Below, piece after piece: positions 1-11,471 of a stretch of DNA of 64,000 nt (within the stretch, counting starts at the first letter, position 1; every line of letters starts with the position of its first letter). Source of the DNA: Megalonaias nervosa (lineage: Eukaryota > Mollusca > Bivalvia > Unionida > Unionidae); NCBI GenBank assembly GCA_016617855.1, contig JAECUM010001160.1:62001-126000 (forward strand), read 5' to 3'. The notes below the pieces were generated by a model. That model was given only the letters and a program-made list of their open reading frames with translations. It was not told the DNA's origin and ran no database searches. Position numbers and translations under genes: made by a program.

Positions 1-1470
1 CATACTGATACAGCATTACATAGCTATTGATCATGACTATTTACGTCAACTCCAATTAGATAGTTTTAGATGCTCAAAGAGTTAGGTTTCCCTAGATATG
101 ACATGCCACAAAAGTAATGCACATAAATAAAGTGTTCTGTTAAATTTAGTAATAGTGCTTCTTGTATTTATTGCATCATACTGATATTTACATACACTCA
201 AAATTCAATTTTGTAACCTATACGAGTGAAAAAGCATCCAAAAAGTAGAAAATGTAGCCATTTCAACGTGTGAATCGAATGAATTCATGGTAGGACAAAT
301 ACGCCACGAGAAGATAGTATTATCAGACCCGTTCTTACACTCATCTTTACTATCCCAGAATAAGTCTTTGAATTATCTTATAGTAATGAATATTAGGTCA
401 CCTCTGTATCACCCCCTTTCTACTGGTCAACAACAACCTCAATGATCTGGATCTTGGCATATAAAAAAAAAAATATCAGATAAACATGCTATAGTAAGCT
501 GATGGAAAAAATGGAATAAATGTGATAAGCCTCTACTGAATGTTAACTATTGCAATTTAAAAAGGACTAAATGAAAGAACTGGCACACCGATGAATCACT
601 AGATTCTAGGTCAAATTTAATACCGAGAAATATGCTGAAAATCCTAAATTTCCATAATTAAATGGAAAAAAAAGAAAGGAAAACTCTGAGGAAACTTTGC
701 TGAAGAAGCTTGACAATGATTTACGAGAAAGGAAGTTCTTGGACTTGTGAATATAAAGGGAGCCCGATTTGCCTTAAGTTTTGTAGGTGTTGCATATGGG
801 TGATTTAAAACATGAGACAGTTGCCATACCTCCAAAGAAACGTAACAAGGGGAAGCTCATGAACAAGCGCAATATAACAGAAACCTAAAATCGAAAGACC
901 ACAAAGTTAATACCACTACCACTACTACAGCCAGTACTAGTATTATCATCCAGATGTACTACCGTTTTGGATTGGGTCTTCTTTTTTGTATCTCTGCTTC
1001 ACTGAGGGAAAACATCGATCCTACAGCACCGAGATGGGTTTCAATCCATTTCCAAAACTATAGCTATAATAAATGAGCTGCACCACGAGTCACCTCCTTT
1101 TGCTGAGACGGCTTTTCTAATATTACTGCTCATTACATTTAAAATCGCGATCTCAGGCAGACAAAATGCTATTATGCACTGGTCGTTGAGGAACGGCAAC
1201 CAATATACATGTATCAATTACTTTAGCATATTTACGTATGTATCCATTGCTGTGATCAGTCACAGGCATTAATAATCGTGCTTATTTTTTGCTCATTTAT
1301 TTCTCCATTTACTTTACATTGTGAGAATTGTGTAATATTTTTCCATACTGCACGGCTTCATATTGCACGACCTGTGTCTAAAAATAGTATCGTGTATTAT
1401 GAACTACTTAATTGTAAACAATGCTCACTCACACGCGCTAGTTTTTAGTTTATTACATTTGTTTGTGAAT
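1..1470. other. AT-rich non-coding DNA, nothing recognised
   Basis: Only short random reading frames occur on either strand. There is no splice-bounded exon, tandem array or mobile-element protein similarity that I can see. If the gene model on the minus strand is right, this lies in its 3' flank. Confidence 0.5.
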
Positions 1471-1746
1471 AAACTAAACAAGCTGTTTCGTCCATTTCAA
1501 AGTAGAGACGATAAAGCTAAGGATGTGGACGAGTTCACTAAGTCATAAATTAAATTTTTTAACAAGCAATCAAATGAACGTCATATTCGTAAAGTCCACA
1601 ATGAACGTGAGAGATGCAGTATCAAAAAATACCATTCTGATCTAAACAGTTTTTTGGTGGAAACGTTCGTAACCTTTCGCAAACAGAATGGTTCAGACTA
1701 TGACCAGTGCTCTCTAGGGTCTATAACAACAGCATAGAAAGCATAT
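1471..1746 (+). pseudogene. Crypton-like tyrosine-recombinase fragment (relic)
   Basis: One frame reads through a single TAA at 1546 and continues to a TAG near 1738. It gives a charged segment ending in motifs such as HSDLNSFLVETF, FRKQNGSDYDQCSL and GSI. This fits the pattern at the N-terminal part of Crypton-type (DUF3504/KIAA1958-like) tyrosine recombinases: acidic or polar helix, ELxxxLxxF, RKxDGSxYEPxSLxS. The catalytic Arg-His-Arg-Tyr part is not seen, so only the N-terminal core-binding-like part survives. Downstream sequence to about 1900 may continue it in other frames. Family assignment is from remembered pattern only; a chance match is possible. Confidence 0.4.
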
Positions 1747-1749
1747 TGA

Positions 1750-3690
1750 GGCCAAGGGCTATTGCATATCTACCAGACACGTGCAAGTCATTCAAAATAC
1801 TAAAGTCGAGAAAAAAATGGAACTGAAGGATTTGGTCGAAAACTAAGACGACGAAGTCTTATTTCCACTAACTGTCACACAATACCTGCTTTGCAAATTT
1901 CACTTTTACAGCTTTTCTGATGCAACGTTTTAGATGTAGGCTAGCGACAGAAGCCATGCAGGTCATGTACTTAGCTGGGGTATCTCCAACAGAGAGCATG
2001 CAAGTGACAGGGCATAAACATATTTCTTCTTTATCTAGTAATAAGAATGCCAAGAAATATGCTTACATTTTTGCATCTTGAATTTCCTCAAGATGTACTT
2101 TCTATGTTCTGCAAAATCTGAATTACATGGTCCATGTCACGAGTTCCAAAACCTGATACCCACTTCAAAACTGTACTATAATTTTTTGACTACATTTACA
2201 ACAGAAATCACACACTCCTTACTGTACTCAAAACAAAATGAATGTGATATTCCATTGCCTCTTTTTGATAATTTCTAATAAAAGAATCAATATGTCTCGC
2301 AGAAGACAGGAGAGAAGCAGAGGTGCAGTTGATTCAATGCCAGTCCGCTGCTCACATCACATGAACATAGTATGGAAATAACTCTAAAAAAAAAAAACAA
2401 AAAAAAAAAACATCCAGTCCATCACAAGCAGAACAAAAACATTGAATTGGATCAATAGAAAAACAAAATCCATCCATTCCAGGCCAACTGGAAAAGTCGT
2501 TTCAATGTGCATTCATTCATAATATGACTCTAATTTTCAATTTTATGTAGACCAAAACAACAAATTTTAAACTAATGTCGAGCGTACGACGAAGTTCAAA
2601 GGTCGCTGGGCGGTGCTGTGCCCGCATAATAATGTTACTGTGTATTGATGAATCTACGGTTGTGTATTTATTCTGGAATACAACATAAATTCAATTGCAT
2701 TATTTCTTGTAGTAGATTCCTTTTAGTATTAAGTAGGAAAACAAAATCAGTTAATAACAAAAAGGTTATTACATTTATACAGGGAAAATAAGAACTTGTT
2801 TGTTTGTTTTTTTCTTCAGACTAATACTTCACTTCGAAGGCTATGCAGTATTACTCAGAAAAAACTCGTTCATATTTTTCCATACAAATGCAGTCACCTA
2901 TAATTTCTTCAGCTTAATTTTGACAGTTATTTGCTTTTACCAAACAACGAGAACGTATAAAAAGTAAAACAAAGTTTAAATAAAATATTTACTATCTGTG
3001 AACAATGTTGCAACAGTCATGTTGATAAATCTGTATAATGTTAACAAAGACTGATTTTTTTTAAAAATAAATACGTAAATGTCTCATTATCCTTGCTTTG
3101 CAGAAATAAGATTTTCTCGATGTAGTTGTGAAACGTGGATGGTAAAACTCCCAGCTTAATTGATATGGACCTGAATTAAAGAGAAAAACTCCCAAACAAA
3201 ACAAGAGTTACCTTTATAGCTCACCATGGTACATCCCAACTCATTTTATTGTTTACTGCAGCACCCCTATGCAATCCCACTACAACATGCTCAATCCCTT
3301 ACCCAAAATGATGTACGGTAAATATCGTACATGTCTTCTTGCTATGGCTGCTTGTAAAAAATCAGAATTGTCACTGTACTTGGAATATTTGCACGTGACC
3401 TTTGACCACCACCCTTCATAAGAACACTGGGAGGAACAACACAAATATGTCCTCTTCTGCAGATTGCTACCATGCGAGCAACTTATGTATCCTTTGCAAA
3501 TTCAATGAATTTACACCCATCGATTTAGGATTGGCTCATAAGTAAAATTACACAAAGCCGATGCCCAATTTTAATCACTTGCTTCTTTAATTACACTCCA
3601 ACCTCCCACTACCACAATCTTTCGGGTATCCGTGTCTCTAATGTTTTAAAAACTATGAGTTGAGCTGTATTATATTCAGTGTCATTCGTC
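1750..3690. other. Non-coding AT-rich stretch with A-rich runs
   Basis: It holds an A-rich run at about 2384-2410 and short open frames without recognisable domains. No exon with plausible splice sites and conserved-looking protein was found. Confidence 0.45.
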
Positions 3691-3699
3691 TTTGTTCCC

Positions 3700-4325
3700 A
3701 CTGGAAAAAGGGCTTTCACTGTCTCCATTTGTCACGGTCTTGGGCCATCTCTTTTTTCTTTCTCTAGGTCATGCGAATGGTCTTAAGTTCGGTGTCCAAG
3801 TTTCTTCCACAAGACATGGCTAGTCCTCTTGTTCTGTATTCGCCCAGATGATTCCAATCCTAGACATGGAGAATGATGTTGGGCTGGTCTCTCCGCTTTG
3901 TATGTCCAGTTCATCACCACTTGTGTTCCTTAATGGTCTTGGATTATGGTTTCTGTTGTATATTCAGCAGTAACTAATGGCTGAGGGTTCTGTTTGGCCA
4001 TCGATAAGCAGGATCTGTTGGAGACAAGTACAGAAAAAGGCTTGTAGCTTAATTCCAAGTTGTTGTGGCTCTGCTTCATATACCAACACTGGTCTGATAG
4101 TGGGAAAAGCAGGGTGTGCCATGGCAATCTTGTCTTGACATCTTCATCTGTTTTTCATCACGTGTTCACAATGCAGCCAATGTATGCAAACTTATCAATA
4201 GTCTCAACGGCTGGTCCCTCTAGGAGAATAGCTGCACCCTGGTTTGTATCGACTCACATGCATTTTGTCTTGACCGCATTGATCACAATGCCGGTACTGC
4301 TGGCTATGTGAGATTGGCTATCTGA
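3700..4325 (-). pseudogene. RTE-clade LINE reverse transcriptase C-terminal fragment
   Basis: Minus-strand frames, joined across several shifts and stops, show the typical end of RTE-type LINE polymerases. From 4310 downward come NAVKTKCM, ILLEGPAVETIDKFAYIGC (family: VE.VD.FTYLGC) and TDEDVKTRL. Past a deletion come LQAFFCTCLQQIL (family: LQ.FINRCLRQIL), then a Trp/Gly-rich tail ending around 3720 with MAQDRDKWR (family: AQDR..WR). Catalytic motifs A and the FADD box would lie 5' of 4325 and are not seen. It is a 5'-truncated, multiply frameshifted copy with no flanking duplication found. Confidence 0.7.
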
Positions 4326-4578
4326 CTACAATTGCACGTGCTGTCAATGGACTAACCATGAGAAATACAGTGGACCTTGACCCAGAAACTGGAAGATCTA
4401 GACGTTTATGATATTGGATTGCTGTCACAACCACTCCAGTTTTTAACTTAAATCATATTAAAACCACATTGTCTCAAAGAAGCAAAAACGATCTTTGATT
4501 TTCTTACAAAGTAGTTATATAATTCAAAGACAACCCTGTAAAATTCTCTGTTCACTTTACAAACTTTTACCTTTGAAA

Positions 4579-4580
4579 CA

Positions 4581-4657
<77 letters not shown>

Positions 4658-4690
4658 TACATACATACATACATACATACATACATACAG
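4579..4690. repeat. Compound microsatellite (TA)n-(CA)n-(CATA)n
   Basis: A pure TA run of about 60 bp is followed directly by about eight CA units and then eight CATA units. The order suggests stepwise point mutation and slippage from one original TA tract. Confidence 0.98.
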
Positions 4691-4699
4691 TATAATGCT

Positions 4700-5224
4700 A
4701 AATTAAAAAGGCTGGAGCAGATAGCATTACTGTGATGTGAATTCATTTGAAACTCCTGAAATATACTGTGTTGGCTGATCGGGTAACATAAACGGGATTG
4801 CCGTAAATAAGCGGCCCACTGTGAATACTAACCTGACTGACTGAATTAGATAACATTCTGTTGTGAGGTTTTTAGAAAGCATCTTTTAATGGTGGCCATT
4901 TTTATTGCAGACCAGAATCATCTGTACATACTTGAAAGGCCTATATGCCAGATTGCCCCATTCCAAGTTTTACCGAACCTAGTCAAGAGGTCTTCTGATG
5001 AAGTATTTGAAAATAGCAATTGTTGACCGATTATTTTCTAATCCTGGTCACATTTAGTAGCGGATCAGCATAATTTATACAGACTGAAAACTCTTCATAT
5101 CAGGGCTATTTTTATCAAATTTGAACTAAATCATTCCCGCAGTTTTGGAGAAGTCATTGAAAGGTTTTGCCAATGTTTTAAACGGTAGCAATATTCGATG
5201 GTGGCTCAGTGTCATAGGTACAAA
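4700..5224. other. Non-coding stretch, nothing recognised
   Basis: No open frame of note, no tandem repeat and no element end was recognised between the compound microsatellite and the dispersed repeat that starts near 5225. Confidence 0.4.
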
Positions 5225-5690
5225 TGTGAAAGTCCTGATCATACCACTAATGAATTCCCCACAGGACTTAATGTTAATATATAGACCAAACTGATTTCTC
5301 CATTATACTGGCATATAAAAACACACATGCTTCAATTCATTAGTTAGAGAATTTTCTCAGCCTTAAGAGACAGGTGTTAAACAGCATTTTCTTGCACTTG
5401 ATTCTACTAAACAGGGCACTCCTTGTATTGCACCTAATAACAAAGACTCACACCAAGAGTCCATATGCTATTTTGTCAGTAGGAAATTAAACACAGGATA
5501 TCAATATAAAAGTTAATAATTGGTTGTCAACTATAATCCATGGGCTGAAGTTTATGTAATATATAATGGAAAACATTAAATCAATTTACAAGCCAATGGA
5601 TGTAAGTTTAGTAGTCAATTCTTTATTTCCCACAAGTAGACTTTCTCTCTGGCTGTAAAATAATTAGTGGTCTGATACCTACACCGAACA
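5225..5690. repeat. Dispersed repeat copy A (single minisatellite unit)
   Basis: This stretch aligns with 7221-8735. Shared blocks include the region before the array (TACCACTAATGAATTC here, CACCATTAATTCATTT there once the SINE is removed). Copy A then has one monomer of the minisatellite (CTGGCATATAAA...ACACATGCTTC at about 5310-5335), followed by ATTAGTTAGAGAATT, AACAGGGCACT, CACACCAAGAGTCCATATGC, CAGGATATCAA and AAAATAATTAGTGGTC. By eye the identity is around 75%. The class is unknown; no coding capacity or terminal inverted repeat was found. Confidence 0.75.
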
Positions 5691-5699
5691 TCAATTTTG

Positions 5700-7220
5700 T
5701 AAATGTTTCTGTACTGATAACCATATACATCAAGAATGCACTACATTAAATTGGGCGATTTCTAAGCACACACAATTATAAAATTTGACAACTGTGCAAT
5801 GCCGACAGATGATAAGAATCAATGTTGCTTTCCAAGAACTGAATAAATGCAGAGATTTTGTTGATTTCTTTCATGTATAGCATAATCTTGCTCATATGCA
5901 TACATGAAAGATGTACCAGTGTGTAACAAGAGGTATCAAATCACACAACCTTGTTTTCATCAATTGCTGACGCAAATATATTGTGGATGCCTCAAATGTT
6001 CTTTAAGTTTTTTGTTCTTGAAGTGTTTATGGCAGTTAAGAGGTTCAGTTTGCTTTGCATCATTTGTCAGGTAAGACATTTATGAATACAGGTATCTGCA
6101 GCCAAAGGCTAAAAATAGATGAGACCAGACTGTTAGCTGATACTAACTCCTCTTCATGCAATGGGTACAAGCTATAATTCTAACAGCACAAAATACGGCA
6201 GATACTACAGTCACACTTTAAATCTGTTGCCACAAACTACAGCCATACTATAGTGCTGCGAATGACAAAGGTAAAGAGGAAAAACCAAAAAATATTTTAA
6301 CAGAAGACACTTTCATTTCAAAATAGTAAATATTTCTCATAACAAGAGTGTAACAAGTGAGAAAAATGCTTAGAGAGATGTCACAAGAAAAAGGGCTTTT
6401 GGCAGGAAACTAAAATCTTGTCTTAAATAAACCCCACAACAAAACACAAAACGGGTCCAGACCTTGCTACCCAGAAAGAGTTTTGGTGCAATACAAGTCC
6501 CTAAAGCTGACTAACAACACAAATTTATATATTTATCGGCATGCCGAAGATTCCACGCAAAAAAACCCCCCAAAAAACAAACAACAAAACATTCATAAAT
6601 AAATGAATTTCATGTCAGGTCCTGTGACAAGAGCACGTACAGGAAAGATGTGGCAAAGATCTGAGATGAAATAAGAAACGTGAATTTATTCCGATGGGAT
6701 ACAGAAAATATTATTGACATTTTAATGTAATATGTGCAATAATGCAGTAATTTAGGAGTAGGAAACACAGTGTTTCCACTGCAACTCGGTCCTGTTACGT
6801 TCAGGTACAAAATGTACCTTAAAATAACAAGGCGATTAATGTGGTGACCAAAACTCATATAGTCAGTTTCATATGGTCAGTTTCACGCGTGACAAGTAGT
6901 TGCCAACTGTAACTGAAGTGCAAACATCACTGTTCAAATGGATATTAGTGATGACAAATCGTGATCAATAGATGGAATATTAAAACTTAAATGTCAATAT
7001 GACATTGATGTAGAAATTGTGACAATTGATCCAGATAGTAGTAACTATTGGGAGGCTGTAAAGCTTTGTCAGGCTTATTTTCCATACGTATGGATTTTAA
7101 CCTGCTCTCAATGACTCGAGAAATGATTCAGTGTATTCTAATTTTCATAAATAAACTAATAACGCTGACAGAAATGAAGAAATACACATAGTTAACATGG
7201 ATACAAATACAACATCAACC
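5700..7220. other. Non-coding AT-rich stretch
   Basis: Nothing recognisable apart from short A-rich runs (for example near 6560-6600). The largest open frame (6610-6858, minus) has no domain I recognise and no splice context. Confidence 0.4.
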
Positions 7221-7243
7221 CCTATAGGAATCGCACCATTAAT

Positions 7244-7491
7244 CTAGCGGCCCCGAGTGGCCGAGTGGTCTAAAGCGCTCTCCGTTACGGATCACTACCA
7301 TCTCACCTCTGTCTGCGTGGGTTCGAGTCTAGGATTCGGCGAATGCGGATATGTGAGAAAGCTTGCCAGTAGCTTCTCGTGGGTCGGTGGTTCTTTCCGC
7401 GGATTTCCCGGTTTCTTCCTCCACCATTAATACTGGCCGCCATGTATAGCCTATCGTGTGCTGAAAAATGGCGTTAAGCCCCACAACAACA
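7244..7491 (+). mobile_element. tRNA-derived SINE, family 1, copy 1 (full length)
   Basis: The head resembles a tRNA-Leu/Ser gene: TGGCCGAGTGGTCTAAAGCGC contains the A box and GGTTCGAGTCT the B box of an internal RNA polymerase III promoter. A 150-bp body follows, then a tail GGCGTTAAGCCCCACAACAACAAC. The element is bracketed by a perfect 9-nt target duplication, ACCATTAAT (7235-7243 and 7492-7500). Copy A of the surrounding dispersed repeat (5225-5690) has the equivalent uninterrupted site, so filled and empty states can both be read in this window. Confidence 0.93.
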
Positions 7492-7539
7492 ACCATTAAT
7501 TCATTTCCTATTGAACGTAATGTATAAAACATAATTTCT

Positions 7540-8382
7540 TCATTAGATTGGCATTCAAATTACACATGAATACAAATGAATTTGTATTCATTAGACTGAC
7601 ATACAAATTACATATGCTTACATTCATTAGATTGGCATACAAATTACACATGCTTCCATTCATTAGACTGACATACAAATTACACATGTTTCCACTCATT
7701 GGACTGGCATACAAATTACACATGCTTCCATTCATTAGACTGGCATAATAATTACACATGCTTCCATTCATTAGACTGGTATGCAAATTACATATGCTTC
7801 CATTCATTAGATTGGCATACAAATTACATATGCTGCCATTCATTAGATTGGCATACAAATTGCAAGTTTCCACTCATTAGACTGACATATAAATTAAACA
7901 TGCTTCTACTCATTAGACTGGCATTATAATTACACATGCTTCGATTCATTAGACTGGCATATAAATTACATGTTTCCATTCATTAGATTGGCATACAAAT
8001 TGCACATGCTTCCATTCATTAGACTGGCATACATATTACACATGCTTCCATTCATTAGACTGGCATACAAATTACACATGCTTCCATTCATTAGACTGGT
8101 ATACAAATTACACATGCTTCCATTCATTAGACTGGCATACAAATTACACATGCTTCCATTCATTAGACTGACATACAAATTACACGTGCTTCCATTCATT
8201 AGACTGGCATAATAATTACACATGCTTCCATTCATTAGACTGGCATGCAAATTACAAATGCTTTCATTCATTAGACTGGCATACAAACTACACATTCTTC
8301 CATTCATTAGACTGGCATACAAATTACGCATGCTTTCATTCATTAGACTGGCATACAAATTACAAATGCTTCCATTCATATT
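7540..8382. repeat. 36-bp minisatellite, about 23 units
   Basis: The unit is approximately CATTAGACTGGCATACAAAT followed by TACACATGCTTCCATT. Most units are 36 bp; two are 34 bp and the first is longer. Because 36 is a multiple of three, long repetitive frames stay open on both strands. I regard these as by-products of the array, not genes. The array sits inside dispersed repeat copy B, exactly where copy A has one unit. Confidence 0.97.
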
Positions 8383-8735
8383 AGTTAGAGAATTCTATTC
8401 AGCCTTGTTTTGCTGCACTGTCATGAGCCTCATGCTGCTAAACAGGGCACTGCCTAGTCTGCATCTAATAAATAACATAGTCTCACACCAAGAGTCCATA
8501 TGCTATATTGCCAGTAGGAATTTAAATACAGGATATCAAAATAAAAGAATATTTTGTTGTCAACTGTTGTACATAGAAAGAAGTTTATGAAATTTATGAA
8601 GAAAAACATTAGATCACTTTACAAGCTAATGGGTGCATCTCAAAATATTTAGTATTCTGTTTTTTATTCCCCTACTAGACTGGTTCTCTGGGTTTAAAAT
8701 AATTAGTGGTCCAATGCCCTTATACCAAGATACTG
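8383..8735. repeat. Dispersed repeat copy B, 3' part after the array
   Basis: It matches 5338-5688 block by block (TTAGTTAGAGAATT, AACAGGGCACTGC, CACACCAAGAGTCCATATGC, CAGTAGGAA, CAGGATATCAA, AAAATAATTAGTGGTCC). The match begins at the end of the minisatellite, so array and flank belong to one repeated unit. Confidence 0.75.
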
Positions 8736-8946
8736 TGTGAAAAGTTTGTATGAAACTGGTCTGGTAGTTTGTAAGATGTTGAAAATAGATATCTTTCTAA
8801 CGGACGCCACACGAAGGACCACACTGTAAGCTCACTTGGGCTTGTGGCCAGTTGAGGTAAAGCACACCTCAGAAAAGTAAATGACTAAAGATATTTTGTA
8901 GCAGCTGGTGTATATATCGTTTTGGTGTGGCTGATAACTTGAAATA

Positions 8947-9865
8947 TGATTTATGTATATTTAATTTAATTGTTTGTTTGTTAATTTTAATTTCTTTAAT
9001 TCCATCACATGTTATTTTAATGTAACTTTGTTTACTGGATTTGACATTGTCCAGAAATTAAGCTCATTCTGTTTGACCTGTTATATTTTTATTTTACTGA
9101 TAAATAACTAATAATAGAAACACTTTATCTAGTTGCTGACCTCGTTTCAGAATCAGTGACAGTTTTGGTAAACAACTTTTTAAAATTTTTTAATTCTTTC
9201 TCTGAGTAAGAATCATTAAGTCAAGTCAAGGCCATCCCTGGAGAACATGATATGAAACATGTGTTCATTGTTACAAACTTCTATTTTTTTTAGAAGATTG
9301 ACTCTCATCTGGGAATCTGTTTTGCGTCTTAATTAGCGTATAACTTGTTTTTGATAGAGGTTTTTCAGTCGGGCTCCAAACAATTGACACATTAAGTTGT
9401 TATTAATGTTGTGACCAGTTTGAGTTGAATTTTTTTATTTTCTTCAAAATTATTGAATTTCAAGTGATTCTTTTCCCTGGAAATACATAAGTGCTCCAGG
9501 ACCTGCAAAATTCTTGGATAAAGACATTTATTGAAATTTATACGGAATTCAAAAATGGAATATTTTCTGTGATTCAACAAGAAACTGTTGACACGTCTAC
9601 ACTCTGAAGGTTACAACATACCTCATCGCCTTCCATTTTGGATTTCGTTGGGACTCGAACTCTGTTTCACTCAGGACTTATTTATTACTAGGACTTCTGT
9701 TTTTTTTTAATTCTTGGATTATTTTTCGATTTGATTCGTAAAACCGTAAGTAATTTTTTCTTAATTTTTCACTTTGTATTCTAGGAAAAGAAATTATTTG
9801 TTATATTTTACAAATCTTGTTGTACTCTTTTCTGTTACTTATTTGAAGAGCATAGACTCGTAACA
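8947..9865 (+). mobile_element. Solo-type LTR of a Ty3/Gypsy-like element
   Basis: It aligns over its length with the LTR at 35829-36715. Shared blocks are TATGTATATTTAATTT at the start, GACATTGTCCA, TTTTGGTAAAC, GTAAGT, an AAGAAATTATTTGTT block near the 3' end, and CTCTTTTCTGTTAC followed by an AAGAGCA-AGACTCGTAACA end. No internal coding sequence lies on either side, so it appears solo. The 5' limit is set by the other copy. A different limit is possible: ATGAC occurs at 8881-8885 and again at 9866-9870, which would fit a 5-bp target duplication if the LTR began at 8886. Confidence 0.65.
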
Positions 9866-9870
9866 ATGAC

Positions 9871-11199
9871 GTTTGACTCTTGCACGTGGGTAAAATCTTA
9901 AAAGTTACTTAGCTTAAAAATGTTTTAAAAGATGTACTAACAGTGGTTAAATTACATATCCTGGAATAGTTATCTAATCTACTCATATTCTTTGGGGCAT
10001 TGGCTTGTTCATCGCAACCTTTCACTGCAAGCATCAACTAATCTTGTGAATTATACCTTGTGTTTGACTACAGCTTATCTAACAGATTCTTTTTTCTGCA
10101 GCGACAGTAGAACGAACGAAATTGCAATTCATGTGTACACATTTTTTTTGGTGTAAGTGTTTTACACTTTCTGGAGTCTGTCGTGCAATTTTGTACATAG
10201 CGGATGCGATGCATTTTACTTGGCAATTGAAGAGTTGAGGCAGTTTAGGTGGTATAGTTGTTGTCGTAATTTGTGATTGCTATCCACATTTTCACACCTG
10301 TCAGCTTTTCAAAAGCCAAGTAGGGAGACTGAATAAAAAATGGGAGATTGAGAGCTAAAATCGGGTGGTTTTTCGCGCATTTTTAAAGCGTCATTTTCAC
10401 TAAACACTGACCGATCTTCTTGGTCCAATATGCGTGAAATTCTCAAAGGACATGCCCTTTCTCCCTGTGATATGCCTTATTTTCCCGAACACGTGCCCCC
10501 TTTGCATATTCTGGTAAGCTGTGGCCAAACTGCACAATAGCTAAAAGCTACAAGCAAGAAAGCCTGTGTAAATAATGAACAGTTAATCCTTACTAAATAT
10601 GTATTCTGAATTGAGTTTGTTTAGTAAATCTGAGGATAAAACTGCAAAAACATTGAAAGGTAGACGTATCACAGAGCAGGAGCTGTTTTGACTGTGAAGC
10701 AGATTTAGATGAATTACATCTTCTTAAATGTTTTTGACTGTTTCATCACTAGTGTACACGCAGTGAAATGTATGTTTATTTTAAATTCTTACGACTGTAC
10801 AAGTAGAAAATAAAAAGAAGAAACATAAAAATATTGTTTCAAATTTTCTTGTTACAAATATCAGAATGAATATTAAAAATCTTGTTCACATTTTAGAAAC
10901 AGAGCGAATTTTCATTTTCTTAATAAATTAATATATGCTTGTATAAAACCACACAATAGCAGGAACATATTTAGGTAGAAATCATCCAGAAGCTTCTGGT
11001 CACTTGTGTTGCAAGGCATACCTATATGCCACTCATAAATACAATCATGATGTAACTAACAATATCGATCAGATGCTACTAACAGAACTAACCTCAAAAT
11101 TTCTGTACAGAAAGAATTTGCACAAAAAAAAAACTGGAGATGGATTACAATTAAAACAGTCACAATGACTGAGCAAAATTCAAAAGGAATCTGCCTGGT
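9871..11199. other. Non-coding stretch, one possible old hairpin-type repeat
   Basis: No coding similarity was seen. Around 10290-10360 lie ACACCTGTCAGC and GGGAGACTGAATAAAAAATG, which loosely resemble 22228-22335 and 23100-23180. They may be remnants of one small dispersed element, but too little is shared to define it. Confidence 0.35.
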
Positions 11200-11208
11200 A
11201 CGAAATGC

Positions 11209-11462
11209 CTGGGGGCCCCGAGTGGCCGAGTGGTCTAAAGCGCTCTCCGTTACGGATCACTGCCATCTCACCTCTGTCTGCGTGGGTTCGAGTATAAGAT
11301 TCGGCGAATGTGGATATGTGAGAAAGCTTGCCAGTAGCTTCTCGTGGGTCGGTGGTTCTTTCCGCGGATTTCCCGGTTTCTTCCTCCACCATTAATACTG
11401 GCCGCCATGTATAGCCTATCGTGTGCTGGAAAATGGCGTTAAGCCCCACAACAACAACAACA
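11209..11462 (+). mobile_element. tRNA-derived SINE, family 1, copy 2 (full length)
   Basis: This copy is nearly identical to the one at 7244 (same A box, B box and body), with a longer (CAA)n tail. A perfect 9-nt target duplication ACGAAATGC flanks it (11200-11208 and 11463-11471). The close match between copies indicates relatively recent activity of the family. Confidence 0.95.
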
Positions 11463-11471
11463 ACGAAATGC

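Noticed and set aside
7250..7330. Candidate tRNA-Leu/Ser genes at the heads of the family-1 SINEs
   Set aside because: The A and B boxes are good, but the acceptor stem does not close and the sequence is followed by SINE body and (CAA)n tail with target duplications.
7508..8590. Long overlapping frames on both strands encoding repeated NGSMCNLYASLM- or FIRLAYKLHMLP-type peptides
   Set aside because: They are forced by a 36-bp array whose unit is a multiple of three and stop-free in some frames; no start context, splice sites or codon bias support a gene.
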